Source: Embleya scabrispora
Lineage (GTDB): Bacteria > Actinomycetota > Actinomycetes > Streptomycetales > Streptomycetaceae
Direction: 5' to 3'
DNA: 64,000 nucleotides
Assembly: GCF_002024165.1 (NCBI RefSeq)
Contig: NZ_MWQN01000001.1
Span: forward strand, 6,758,001-6,822,000
Shown in pieces: positions 54,363-63,780 of the stretch. The translations under genes and the position numbers were made by a program. Under the pieces are notes generated by a model. That model was not told where the DNA came from, searched no databases, and was given only the letters and a program-made list of their open reading frames with translations. The first letter of the stretch is position 1. Each line of letters opens with the position of its first letter.

Positions 54363-56567
54363 TCACACGTTCCCTTCGCGGCGGTCGGCGGGTTCGTCGG
54401 GTTCGTCGGGTTCCGGGGTGGCGTATGGCGAGCCGGGTCGCAGGATCTTCTGCAGTTGCGGAGCCTTGATCAGCTGCAGCGCCAGTTGTGCGGACCCGAG
54501 CCGGGCGACGCCATGGACCTCGGCGAGCGCCGGTCCGAGCTTGTGCTCGATGTCGAGTACGTCCTGGTCGTTGTCGCGGAGGAACTGCCCGTAGTCGCCT
54601 TCGTCGGGGAACTGCCCCCGCGGATCGCCGATCGGCGGCACGATCGAGCGCAGCGGGGTCGCGCCGTCGTCGCCGATGCCGAACAGCAGGCCCTGCGGCG
54701 GCTCGCCCATCGCGAAGCCGTCCACGACCACGTCGAACAGCCGGAGCACGAGGTCTTCGTCGATGGTCTCGATGTGGATCGGCTGGATCTCGGTGTCGCC
54801 GTGGTAGCAGGTGTAGAGCGTGCCGGGCCATTGCGGGATCAGCCGCGAACGCATGAGGATGCCGGATCGGGGCTGGGTGATGGCGCGCATCTGCCGAGCG
54901 AGGTCGTTGAGGTCGGCGTCGAGGGCGTGACCGATGCCCACACTGAGCGCGCCGTCCACCACGGCGTGCAGCCACGCCGGGTCGACGTGGAAGAACCGGA
55001 TGGACTCGGGCGGGAGCAAGTCCTCGGTCGGTACGAGCTGCCCCAGGGGAACGCCGCGGACCCGGGTCAGGTTCACCAACCAGTCGACCACGGGCGTGAG
55101 TTCGTCCTCGACGGCGGCGGTGAGCACCGCGCGCGTGGACGATTCGGCGAGTGCGCCGCGCAGGGTTCCGGCGGTCTGTGCGGAGACCGGGGTCTGCGCC
55201 GGGACCGCGCGGCGCCCCGCCCGCCGCATGTCGCCCGCGTCGCGCGTCCGAGCCCGGGCGAGCGGGCCGTCGGGGCCGAGCATGCGGTCGAAGGCGCCGC
55301 GGACGCGGTTCGCGCGTACCTCGGCGGCGAAGCCGCGCGACGTCGGCACGGACAACTCGGGGAAGGTCAGGATGCGCCGCAACGCATGCCGGGCGGCCTT
55401 GCGGTACTCGACCAGGGCGTGCCGGAAGTCGGCGTCGGCGAGGGCGTATTGGCGTCCCAGGCTGAACGCGGCCGCGTAGCTCGCGTCGTACATGCCGAGG
55501 GCTTCGACATAGACGAGCGCTTCCTCGGGTGTCTCCAGGCGCGGGCCCCGCCCGTGCGGCAGATCGTGGCCGGGCGCGGCGGTGAAGGCGCCGCGGTAGA
55601 AGCCGATGGTCGTCTCCCCGGACTCCAGGCCCTGCGGGAGGGCCGTGCCGCCCTGGCGCAGCATCGCGGCGGCCTGCGGGACGTCGCCCCCGGTCGGCAC
55701 GCCCGAGTGGCGCAGCACGAGGTCCGGCGCGGTCGCCAGGTGGTTGGCGGTGCCACCGAAGCCCGTTCCGCGTCCGGTGTCGGTGTACGTCCACGAGTAC
55801 AGGGAGATCAGCCGCAGCCCGTCCTCGGGCGGTGCGGTCCGGCCGGGAAGGTAGTCGGCGTGGCCGTCGAGGGACACCAGGTGGACGACGTGTCGCCCGC
55901 CTTCCGCGGCCGGGAAGCGGGACGCGACGAGGACCCCCTTGAGGGCGTCTTCGTCGGGCGGCGGGTCGGTGCCCAGCGCCCGGGTGGCGTCGGGCGGGCC
56001 GCCTTCGCGGATGTGCGCGAGCGCGGCGAGTTCTTCCCCGGTCGGGCAGATGGCGGTGAACAGCTCGGCCGGGACATGGATGCCGGCGACCGTCAGGTCC
56101 TTCTCGTCGTCGTACAGCGGCGGATCGAGCGTCGGCGGCCGACCAGGGCCCGCGTCGCCGGCGACGAACACCCGCGCGCTGGTCACGGTCACCGCCCCGA
56201 CGGCCTCCCGGTCCTCCGGGAGTTCGCCTTGCCGGAACACCAGGAGAGCCAGCCACGCGGCGCCTTCCGGTGTGCCGGGCAGCCGGGTGAGCCACGGGAG
56301 CGACGCGTTCGCCAGGGCGATGTGCGGCAAGACCGTGGTGTACGCGCCCTCTTCCGCGGGCGGCGGGTAGCACGCCGCCACATCGTCGGGCCGCAACTGC
56401 AGCCGGGGCTGCCGGACGACGAAGTCCTGGTCCAGATCGGGGAGCAGGTCGGCGCCGACACGGTCGTCGCCGCCGCGGGTGTGGCCGACGGCGATGGAGT
56501 GCGTGCCCGCATACAGCGGCGGGATACGGTGATCGAAGAACCGGGTGCGGTGTCCGGGTGCGGACAT
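54363..56567 (-). CDS. Large protein of unknown function (operon gene 2)
   Basis: This 734-aa protein has no signal peptide. Conserved-looking blocks are DFVVRQPRLQLRPDDVAACYPPP, TVLPHIALANASLPWLTRLPG, WLALLVFRQGELPED and HVVHLVSLDGHADYLPG in the first 250 residues. The second half has FFHVDPAWLHAVVDGALSVGIGHA and GILMRSRLIPQWPGTLYTCYHGD. These blocks recur in uncharacterised bacterial and fungal proteins as far as I recall. The ATG at 56567 overlaps the DUF6603 stop (TGATG). The Pro/Asp/Glu-rich C-terminus looks disordered. No enzymatic motif is identifiable. Confidence 0.75.
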   Translation of the reverse strand: MSAPGHRTRFFDHRIPPLYAGTHSIAVGHTRGGDDRVGADLLPDLDQDFVVRQPRLQLRPDDVAACYPPPAEEGAYTTVLPHIALANASLPWLTRLPGTPEGAAWLALLVFRQGELPEDREAVGAVTVTSARVFVAGDAGPGRPPTLDPPLYDDEKDLTVAGIHVPAELFTAICPTGEELAALAHIREGGPPDATRALGTDPPPDEDALKGVLVASRFPAAEGGRHVVHLVSLDGHADYLPGRTAPPEDGLRLISLYSWTYTDTGRGTGFGGTANHLATAPDLVLRHSGVPTGGDVPQAAAMLRQGGTALPQGLESGETTIGFYRGAFTAAPGHDLPHGRGPRLETPEEALVYVEALGMYDASYAAAFSLGRQYALADADFRHALVEYRKAARHALRRILTFPELSVPTSRGFAAEVRANRVRGAFDRMLGPDGPLARARTRDAGDMRRAGRRAVPAQTPVSAQTAGTLRGALAESSTRAVLTAAVEDELTPVVDWLVNLTRVRGVPLGQLVPTEDLLPPESIRFFHVDPAWLHAVVDGALSVGIGHALDADLNDLARQMRAITQPRSGILMRSRLIPQWPGTLYTCYHGDTEIQPIHIETIDEDLVLRLFDVVVDGFAMGEPPQGLLFGIGDDGATPLRSIVPPIGDPRGQFPDEGDYGQFLRDNDQDVLDIEHKLGPALAEVHGVARLGSAQLALQLIKAPQLQKILRPGSPYATPEPDEPDEPADRREGNV

Positions 56568-59356
56568 CAGTCCTGCCTCCCCTCGCCCGACGCGGCGCCG
56601 GCGCGCACGAGCATCGGGTCGGCGGTGTATGTGGCGGGTACTCCGGCCGCGTGGCCGGGCAGGTCGACCGCGGCGCCCGCGGTGTCGATGCCGAGTGCGC
56701 CGAGCAGTTCGTACACCCTGCCTCGGGCGGTACGGCGTGTGTCGTCGTCGGCCGTGGCGCCGATCAGCTCGATGACGCCTCCGGGACGCGTCGGCCGAGG
56801 GATGTGGGGTGCGTCGCTTTCGCTGAGCGGGGCGACGCCGTCCGGGCGCATCGGGTCGTACGCGAACGTGTTCTCGCCGAAGTAGCCGGTCGACGGGCTG
56901 TATTTCGGCCCCGGGGACGTGAGTGTGACGCCGGTGAGGTGGCGATCGAGTTCCGCGTCGCCTGCCGCGGGGTCGTCGCGGTTCCACAACTGCGGTGGCA
57001 GCGCGGTCATGTGGGTGCGTCGTGCCCATCGCGCGAGGTCGACGGTCTCCCCGCGCAGGGTGACGGACACCCGCTCGGTGGTGCTGAGGGAGTCGACGCC
57101 CATGGGCCATACGCCGAACTCGTGGCCTCGTTCGACGATGTCGGCGTCGGCCGTCTTCAGCCTGATCTCGGTGAGCGGGACTTGCGTGTCGGTGCCGAAG
57201 GTGAACCCGGCCGGGTCGACCAGCCACGGACCGGACCACGGATCGTCGGCCGTGCCCTCCGTCAGCAGACCGTCCCCGGGGCGGAGCCGGGCCCGGGCCC
57301 CCGCCTGCGGCAGCATCGCCCGGGTCTGGGCCCAGTCCAGTTCGGATGCCGTGTCGCGCCGCCCGGCGCCGAACCGGATGGTGAAGGACACGAACCACAC
57401 CTTCACCTTGGCCTCGCCGCCGGTCTGCGGCCCCCAGACGCCCAGCTCGACGCCCACCTCGATGGTCACGGTGATCCGGACGAAGACGATCTTCACCGAG
57501 CCGCGGACACCGATGCCGAGCGACATCCCCAGGTCGATGTAGAAGGGGTTCCACTCGATGAGGGCATCCGCCTTGGCCGTGCACCAGGCGGAGATGATCC
57601 CGGACTTGTACCGCACGTCGAGCATGCCGCCGGCCATCGCGGCACGCGGGGTGAGGGCGAAGTAGGCGTCGCCGGTGACGGTGACGTTGCCGCCGAGCGC
57701 CCAGTCGTATCCGATGCGCGGGAGATCGGGGTAGTACGCCGGAACGTCGTACGCGTGATGGTATCCGCCGGCGCTGAAGACGAAGTCGCCCGCGTGCGGA
57801 TGGTCGCCGTACCAGATCTGCAGGCTCGCGCCGCCGCGGAGCTTGCAGTTCGGGTCGATCACGAACGAGTCGGGGCCGAGCGCGGTCGCGAGGAGGAACT
57901 CGCCGGAGGTCGGCTTGACGACGATCCGGATCCCGGCCTCGATGCGCGCGTAGGCGCGTCCCGATTTCGGGAAGGACGTCGAGGCCGTGCCGGTCAGCGC
58001 GAGGGTCAGGTCCTCGCCGGTCTGCACCAGGACGAGGGCGGTTCCGTCGATCAACTCGGCGATGGTGAACCCGATGCCGCCCGCCGCCCACACGTTCCCG
58101 GCGGACGGCGTGATCCACGGGTCGGAGCCGCGGGTGAGGGTGTCGAGGATCTCGACCGGATTCGTTGCGTCGCCGCCGATGGCGGCGGGATCCCTCAGCG
58201 CCTGCACGAACGGGAATGTGTGCACGTTGTCGAGGTCGGGGATGCGGATCCGGCTGTTCCACCCGAACCCGGCGGCGACGGACGTCAGCCGAAACGCCGG
58301 GATGCCGACGCCGGGTGTGGCGCCGAGCGCGGCGAACCCGAACATGGACACCTGGGCACCGGATCCGGACGCCGGGAACACGACGGCGCCGGTTCCCATG
58401 CCGTACAGGCCGCGCCTGCCTTCGCCGGCACCGAAGCCGAATGTCAGCAGGCCGCCGACCACGGCCCGGTACGGCGCCTCGGCCGGGCCCGCCTGCAGCA
58501 CGCCGCGTACCGTCAACGGCGGCGCGGACCAGTGCACTTCGAGTGCGTGCCGGCCGTCGAGCGGGCCGGTCAGCCGGAAACCCCTGCCTCCTCCGGGGCC
58601 GCTCGCGCGGGCGTTCCGGCCGAGGACGGCGAAGCCGTCGGCGGTAGGCACGGCGTAGGCGGGCGGCGGGGCAGACGCCGCGTCCTCGTCCGCGGGGTGT
58701 GTGATGTAGCGCGGGCGACCGAGACCGTCCCTGGCGCCGCCCGGGTCCGGGACACGGCGGACGGGGCGGCGGATCGGCACCACCTCGCCGCCGGGGACGG
58801 CGAACCACGCCCCGGCCGACAACGGCCGCCGTGCGGTGATCCCGACGTCCGCGAGCCGGTCGGCGGCAACCCCCGTGGGAGTCACCAGGACGAGTCCCCC
58901 GCCGCAGGGCACGACCAGCAGCCGGTCCACGGCGGAGGCGAGGATGCCGCCGTCGCCGTCGAGCCCGTCGAAGGCCACGGCGAACGTGTCCCGGTCGGCG
59001 CTCACCCGGAGTCCGGTGAGCGGTGGCGCCGACATCGCGGGAACGTCGAAGCCGTACGCGGCGGCGACGTCGTGGAGCGGGGTATCCGGCAGACGAACAG
59101 CCAGGCCCACGCCCTTGACCGGACCGTCGGGGCACAGGAACTCCAGGCGCACCGGCAGTGGTTCGTCGCCGAAGACGAGCTGGGCCCGCCCCTCGATCCA
59201 CAGTGCGTCGGGATCGGCGCGGTCGCCGTCGACCCGTAACAGTCGGCCGGGCGCCAACGCGCCGAAGCCGGGCAGGAGACCGACCTTGTCCAGGGCCAGT
59301 TCCACGCCGCCGGGGTCATGCCGGGAAAAAGCCTCGTGAACGTCTGCTCTGTCCAT
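56567..59356 (-). CDS. DUF6603-domain protein (operon gene 1)
   Basis: This 929-aa protein carries the DUF6603 pattern across residues 330-700: MFGFAALGATPGVGIPAF, TSVAAGFGWNSRIRIPDLDN, VIDPNCKLRGGASLQIWYG, GDFVFSAGGYHHAYDVPAYYP, YFALTPRAAMAGGMLDV and VGVELGVWGPQTGGEAKVK. Alternating hydrophobic strands suggest a large beta assembly. No signal peptide or lipobox is present. ATG 59356 has GGGAG 11 bases upstream. It heads the operon. DUF6603 has no assigned function that I know of. The low-GC leader upstream probably holds the promoter. Confidence 0.82.
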   Translation of the reverse strand: MDRADVHEAFSRHDPGGVELALDKVGLLPGFGALAPGRLLRVDGDRADPDALWIEGRAQLVFGDEPLPVRLEFLCPDGPVKGVGLAVRLPDTPLHDVAAAYGFDVPAMSAPPLTGLRVSADRDTFAVAFDGLDGDGGILASAVDRLLVVPCGGGLVLVTPTGVAADRLADVGITARRPLSAGAWFAVPGGEVVPIRRPVRRVPDPGGARDGLGRPRYITHPADEDAASAPPPAYAVPTADGFAVLGRNARASGPGGGRGFRLTGPLDGRHALEVHWSAPPLTVRGVLQAGPAEAPYRAVVGGLLTFGFGAGEGRRGLYGMGTGAVVFPASGSGAQVSMFGFAALGATPGVGIPAFRLTSVAAGFGWNSRIRIPDLDNVHTFPFVQALRDPAAIGGDATNPVEILDTLTRGSDPWITPSAGNVWAAGGIGFTIAELIDGTALVLVQTGEDLTLALTGTASTSFPKSGRAYARIEAGIRIVVKPTSGEFLLATALGPDSFVIDPNCKLRGGASLQIWYGDHPHAGDFVFSAGGYHHAYDVPAYYPDLPRIGYDWALGGNVTVTGDAYFALTPRAAMAGGMLDVRYKSGIISAWCTAKADALIEWNPFYIDLGMSLGIGVRGSVKIVFVRITVTIEVGVELGVWGPQTGGEAKVKVWFVSFTIRFGAGRRDTASELDWAQTRAMLPQAGARARLRPGDGLLTEGTADDPWSGPWLVDPAGFTFGTDTQVPLTEIRLKTADADIVERGHEFGVWPMGVDSLSTTERVSVTLRGETVDLARWARRTHMTALPPQLWNRDDPAAGDAELDRHLTGVTLTSPGPKYSPSTGYFGENTFAYDPMRPDGVAPLSESDAPHIPRPTRPGGVIELIGATADDDTRRTARGRVYELLGALGIDTAGAAVDLPGHAAGVPATYTADPMLVRAGAASGEGRQD

Positions 59357-59627
59357 ACCGGTACACGCTCCCGACTATGTCCAACTGACTGGATGGATGC
59401 TCGAATGGGACCCGAGCGCGCATGAATACCCTTAGCAATCAAGCGAATCGATGTGGTATCGACCGCTCGATCTCGACCGAAAATCACGGCGCTTGGCGCA
59501 TTCCCGGACACGGTGCGGTCCCGATCGCCCCGGACGCTCGGATCGCACCCCGCTCCACCGGCTCGCCCCCGTGGACGGGGGTGGGGTTCAATGGCGGGTC
59601 TTGTCGGTCGGGTCGGGAGGTGGCGGC
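59357..59627. other. Divergent intergenic region before the DUF6603 operon
   Basis: This 271-bp region lies between the divergent DUF6603 and ArsC-like genes. The part at about 59420-59480 is AT-richer than its surroundings and the likeliest place for the operon promoter. No clear palindrome or consensus -35/-10 pair was found. Confidence 0.4.
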
Positions 59628-60017
59628 GTGGAGATCTGGCTCAATCCGGCGTGTTCGAAGTGTCGGGCCGCCGTGGACGTGTTGGACGCGGAAGGTGCCT
59701 CCTACACCGTGCGGCGGTATCTGGAGGAGCCGCCGTCCGCGGCGGAGATCGAGGCGGTACTCGGGCGGTTGGGGCTGGAGCCGTGGGACATCACCCGCCT
59801 CGGGGAGGCGGTCGCCGGGGAGCTCGGCATCGCCGAGTGGGGGCGCGAGGCCGGGGATCGGGCGCGTTGGGTCGCGGCGTTGGCGGCGCATCCGGTCTTG
59901 ATCCAGCGGCCGATCATCACCGCCGACGACGGTCACGCGGTGGTGGGACGCAGCCCCGACGCGGTGCGGTCCGTTCTCGGGGGAGGGGCGACGTTCGGCG
60001 GGGTGAGTGGAAAATAG
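59628..60017 (+). CDS. ArsC/Spx-family reductase-like protein
   Basis: This 129-aa thioredoxin-fold protein begins VEIWLNPACSKCRAAVDVLD with the CxxC-type motif of glutaredoxin-linked arsenate reductases, followed by RRYLEEPPSAAEIEAVLGRLG and HPVLIQRPI, where the Arg would help bind oxyanion. GTG 59628 follows GGGAGG at seven bases; the longer upstream frame is not protein-like. There is no arsR or arsB partner nearby, so a general redox or YffB-like role is equally possible. Confidence 0.9.
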   Translation: MEIWLNPACSKCRAAVDVLDAEGASYTVRRYLEEPPSAAEIEAVLGRLGLEPWDITRLGEAVAGELGIAEWGREAGDRARWVAALAAHPVLIQRPIITADDGHAVVGRSPDAVRSVLGGGATFGGVSGK

Positions 60018-60073
60018 GGGGACATGCGTTGGAAGTGGGGTGATTTGGGATGATCACGCCATAACGTAGCGTC

Positions 60074-62959
60074 ATGATCCTCTCGGTGGCCTCGTACTTC
60101 GTGGTCGCGGCGATCGCTCCGTGGCTGGTCCGCCTCCTCGGGCGCAACGCCTTCGTGGTGCTCGCCGCGCTGCCGGTCGCGACCACCGGCTGGGCGCTCG
60201 CCCGGGCCGGCTCGGTGTTCGACGGCCGCGCCTTGGTCGAGTCGCGGGCGTGGATTCCCCGGCACGGGGTTTCGCTGGCCTTCCGGTGCGATGCCCTGGC
60301 GCTGCTGATGGTCTTCCTCGCGGCGGGTGTGGGCGTACTCGTACTCGTCTATTGCGCGCGCTACTTCGACGACGACGAGCCGGGGCTCGGCGTGTTCGCC
60401 GGGGTCCTGGTCGCCTTCGCCGGCGCGATGATCGGGCTGGTCACCACCGACGACCTGATCCTGCTGTACGTGTTCTGGGAGTTGACCACGGTCTTCTCCT
60501 ACCTCCTGATCGGCCACCGCAGCGAGCACCGGGGTTCGCGCCGGGCCGCGATGCAGGCGCTGACCATCACCACCTTCGGCGGCCTGGCGATGCTGGTCGG
60601 GCTGATCCTGCTCGGCGAGCGGGCCGGCACCTACCGGCTCTCCGAGATCCTGGCCGATCCGCCCGGCGGCCCGCTCGTGACCACCTCGATCGTGCTGGTC
60701 CTGGTCGGCGCGCTGGCCAAGTCGGCGATCGTGCCGTTCGGATCCTGGCTGCCCGCCGCCATGGCGGCGCCCACCCCGGTCAGCGCCTACCTGCACGCGG
60801 CCGCGATGGTCAAGGCCGGCGTGTACCTGATCGCCCGGCTCGCCCCGGGATTCGCCGAACTCGCGCCCTGGCGGCCGATCGTCCTGATCACCGGCTGCGC
60901 CACGCTGCTCCTGGCCGGGTGGCGCGCGCTGCGCGAGAACGACCTGAAACGCGTCCTCGCCTACGGCACGGTCAGCCAACTCGGCCTGCTCACCGTGGTC
61001 ACCGGTGCCGGCAACCGGGACGCGGCGCTCGCCGGCATCGCGATACTGGTCGCACACGCCCTGTTCAAGGCCACCCTTTTCCTCGTGGTCGGCATCATCG
61101 ACCACGGCGCCGGCACCCGCGACCTGCGCCGACTCTCCGGCCTGGCCCGCGCCATGCCGATCACCTGCCTGGTCGCGGTGGTCGCGGCGCTGTCCATGGC
61201 CGGACTGCCGCCGATGGCCGGGTTCGTCGCCAAGGAGGCGGTGTACGAGGCGTTCCTGCACCGGGGCCGGGCGGACACCGTCGTGCTCGGTGCCCTGGTC
61301 GCCGGATCGGCGCTGACCGCCGGCTACAGCCTGCGCTTCGTGTGGGGCGCGTTCGCCCGCAAGCACGGCGTGCCCACCACCGCGTGCGCGCCCCTGGGCG
61401 GACTGCTCCTCGCCCCGGCCCTGGTGCTCGGCGCGAGCTGCCTCGGGCTCGGCTTCGCGGCGCGCTCGCTCGACCACTGGATCTCCTCGTACGCCGACCT
61501 GTTCCCGGCCGGCGGCACCGACTACCACCTGGCCGTGTGGCACGGCCCCGGCATCGCGCTGTACCTGTCCATCGCCGCGGTCTGCCTGGGCATCGCGCTG
61601 TTCCTGGCCCGCGAGCCGGTGACGCGGGTACAACTGCTCACCGCGCGAGTCGAGCCCTCGCGGCTGTACGACCTGCTCGTGCGCGGCGTCGACCGGGGCG
61701 CGTTGCAACTGACCGGCACCACGCAGCGCGGCTCGATGCCGGTCTACGTCGGGGTGATCCTGCTCAGCCTGATCGCCCTCACCGCCGGCGCCGCGCTCGG
61801 CCGACTCCCGCTGCCCCTCCCGGACACGCCACGCTGGTGGGACTCGGCCGCGCAGGTCGTGGTCGCCCTCCTGGTCGTGTCCGCCGCGCTGATCGCCGCC
61901 GGCACCCGGGGCAGGCTGCCCGCCGTGCTGCTCGTCGGCGTCACCGGCTACGGCTGCGCGACGTTGTTCGTCCTCCAGGGCGCCCCCGACCTCGCGCTCA
62001 CCCAGGCCCTGGTGGAGACGGTCAGCCTGGTGGTGTTCCTGCTGGTGCTGCGCCGACTGCCCAGCCGCTTCCACGACACCACCCGGCCCGTGCGCCGCGC
62101 CGTGCACATCGTGATCGCGGTGCTGACCGGCGGCGTGCTCGCGAGCGTCGCGGTGTCGGCGTTCGCCGCGCGGACCCGGCCCCCGGTGTCCGACGTGTTC
62201 GCCGCCGCGGCCGAGGAGGCCGGGGGCAAGGAGATCGTCAGCGTGCTGCTCGTGGACATCCGGGCCTGGGACACGATGGGCGAGATCGCGGTGCTCGCGG
62301 TCGCCGCGATCGGGGTGACCAGTCTGATCTTCGTGCGCCGGACCCGGGAGTTGCCCCGACTCGCCGACCGCGCCCCCGACGCGCCGCCGCTGCCCGGAGG
62401 CGGCGACGACACGCATCCGGGGCACGAACCCGAGCCGGAGCCCGAACCGGCAGGCCGACTCGTCGCCGCCCGCACGCTCGCCCCCGGGCGGCGCACGGTC
62501 CTGTTCGAGGTGGTCGCCCGGGTGGCCTTCCCGACCGTACTCGTGCTCTCCCTCTACTTCCTGTTCAGCGGCCACTCCACGCCGGGCGGCGGCTTCGCGG
62601 GCGGGATCACCGCCGGACTCGCGCTCCTGGTGCGCTACCTCGCGGGCGGCCGGTACGAGCTGGCCGAAGCCGCGCCGCTGCCCGCCGGGCGGCTCCTGGG
62701 CACCGGCCTGGTGGTCTCCGCCGGCGCCGCCCTGATCGGCCTGATCGTCGGCGGCGCGCCGCTGCGCAGCACCGTGCTCGACGCCGATCTGCCGGTGTTC
62801 GGCGGCGTGCACATCGCGACCTCCGTGTTCTTCGACATCGGCGTCTACCTCCTCGTGGTCGGCCTCGTGCAGGACGTACTGAGCGCATTGGGCGCGGAGT
62901 TGGACCGGCGCATCGAACAGACCCGCGACCCCGACGCCGAACGGACGGTGATCGTATGA
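60074..62959 (+). CDS. mrpA: Mrp Na+/H+ antiporter subunit A (MrpA-MrpB fusion)
   Basis: This 961-aa membrane protein has the NuoL/ND5-like MrpA core: TTDDLILLYVFWELTTVFSYLLIGH (TM5 Glu), KSAIVPFGSWLPAAMAAPTPVSAYLHAAAMVKAG (TM7-8 Lys/His) and LKRVLAYGTVSQLGLL. The extended C-terminus contains QGAPDLALTQALVETVSLVVFLLVL and an MnhB-type domain (YFLFSGHSTPGGGFAGGI). The complex exchanges Na+ for H+ in alkaline or salt stress. ATG 60074 begins the family start. It overlaps mrpC by ATGA. Confidence 0.95.
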   Translation: MILSVASYFVVAAIAPWLVRLLGRNAFVVLAALPVATTGWALARAGSVFDGRALVESRAWIPRHGVSLAFRCDALALLMVFLAAGVGVLVLVYCARYFDDDEPGLGVFAGVLVAFAGAMIGLVTTDDLILLYVFWELTTVFSYLLIGHRSEHRGSRRAAMQALTITTFGGLAMLVGLILLGERAGTYRLSEILADPPGGPLVTTSIVLVLVGALAKSAIVPFGSWLPAAMAAPTPVSAYLHAAAMVKAGVYLIARLAPGFAELAPWRPIVLITGCATLLLAGWRALRENDLKRVLAYGTVSQLGLLTVVTGAGNRDAALAGIAILVAHALFKATLFLVVGIIDHGAGTRDLRRLSGLARAMPITCLVAVVAALSMAGLPPMAGFVAKEAVYEAFLHRGRADTVVLGALVAGSALTAGYSLRFVWGAFARKHGVPTTACAPLGGLLLAPALVLGASCLGLGFAARSLDHWISSYADLFPAGGTDYHLAVWHGPGIALYLSIAAVCLGIALFLAREPVTRVQLLTARVEPSRLYDLLVRGVDRGALQLTGTTQRGSMPVYVGVILLSLIALTAGAALGRLPLPLPDTPRWWDSAAQVVVALLVVSAALIAAGTRGRLPAVLLVGVTGYGCATLFVLQGAPDLALTQALVETVSLVVFLLVLRRLPSRFHDTTRPVRRAVHIVIAVLTGGVLASVAVSAFAARTRPPVSDVFAAAAEEAGGKEIVSVLLVDIRAWDTMGEIAVLAVAAIGVTSLIFVRRTRELPRLADRAPDAPPLPGGGDDTHPGHEPEPEPEPAGRLVAARTLAPGRRTVLFEVVARVAFPTVLVLSLYFLFSGHSTPGGGFAGGITAGLALLVRYLAGGRYELAEAAPLPAGRLLGTGLVVSAGAALIGLIVGGAPLRSTVLDADLPVFGGVHIATSVFFDIGVYLLVVGLVQDVLSALGAELDRRIEQTRDPDAERTVIV

Positions 62960-63780
62960 AAAGCCCCACCCTGATCCTGGTGCTCACCGCGGCGGTCCTG
63001 GTCGGCGTCGGGGTGTACCTGATCCTCGAACGCAGCCTCACCCGCGTACTCCTCGGCGTGGTGCTGATCGGCAACGGAGCCAACCTGATCGTGCTCTGCG
63101 GCGGCGGCCGCGCGGGCGGCGCGCCGGTGATCGGCGTGACGCCCCCGGGCCGGATGAACGACCCGCTGCCGCAGGCGATGGTGCTGACCGCGATCGTGAT
63201 CACCCTCGCGGTGACCGCGTTCGTGTTGTCGATGGCGCATCGGCACTGGGAGTTGACCGGGACCGACGAGATCCAGGACGACGCCGAGGACCTGCGCGTG
63301 GTGCGCCGCGCCGAACGCGGCGACCTGCGGGCCGAACACCGGCGACTGCGGCGCGAGTTGCGCGAGCAGACGGCGGCGCGGCGGGCGGTGGTGCGCAGGC
63401 TCGCGGTCGAGGCGCGGGCCGGCTACGCGGCCGAGTGCCGGCGGCTCGGCGTGGACGAGCGCGGGCACGGCGGGCGGCCCGAGGAGCAGCGGATCGCCCG
63501 CGAGCGGCGCGCCGAGCTGCGCCTGCGGCTGCGGGGGATCGAGTCCGAACACCGGGTCCAGCAGCGCGAGTTGCGCAGCCGCTTCCGGGCCGCGCGGCGC
63601 GAGTTGAACCGGCAGGCGCGGGCCGAGCGGGCGGCCGTGGCGCGGGCGGACGGCGTGGTGGACGCGGTGCCGGACACCGAGTTTCCGCGCGGGGCCACCG
63701 CGATCGGGTCCGGCCACGGTGCGACGGCGTTCCGGGCGGGCGGGGGCGGCGACCAGGTCGGGAACGAGCCGCTCCGATGA
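62956..63780 (+). CDS. mrpC: Mrp antiporter subunit C with long charged extension
   Basis: Residues 1-100 are a NuoK-like MrpC: three TMs (LILVLTAAVLVGVGVYLIL, LTRVLLGVVLIGNGANLIVL, PQAMVLTAIVITLAVTAFVLSMAH) with the conserved NDPLPQALVLTAIVI-type segment. Residues about 105-235 form an extreme Arg/Glu-rich helical stretch (RRAERGDLRAEHRRLRREL..., RRELNRQARAERAAVAR) likely to be a cytoplasmic coiled coil, and a Gly-rich tail follows. The total of 274 aa is much longer than the core family of about 110-180 aa. It overlaps mrpA and mrpD by ATGA. Confidence 0.92.
   Translation: MKSPTLILVLTAAVLVGVGVYLILERSLTRVLLGVVLIGNGANLIVLCGGGRAGGAPVIGVTPPGRMNDPLPQAMVLTAIVITLAVTAFVLSMAHRHWELTGTDEIQDDAEDLRVVRRAERGDLRAEHRRLRRELREQTAARRAVVRRLAVEARAGYAAECRRLGVDERGHGGRPEEQRIARERRAELRLRLRGIESEHRVQQRELRSRFRAARRELNRQARAERAAVARADGVVDAVPDTEFPRGATAIGSGHGATAFRAGGGGDQVGNEPLR

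Noticed and set aside
42747-59356. Secondary-metabolite gene cluster driven by the SARP regulator
   Set aside because: No PKS, NRPS, terpene, RiPP or tailoring set is present; the neighbouring operon encodes structural-looking proteins of unknown function.
46550-59356. Extracellular contractile injection system or Tc toxin
   Set aside because: No sheath, tube, baseplate, AAA+ ATPase or Rhs/TcB-type protein was recognised, so only a loose resemblance in size remains.
59933-62812. Minus-strand open frame of 959 codons opposite mrpA
   Set aside because: It is a shadow frame rich in Gly/Gln/Arg; the plus-strand MrpA call is unambiguous.
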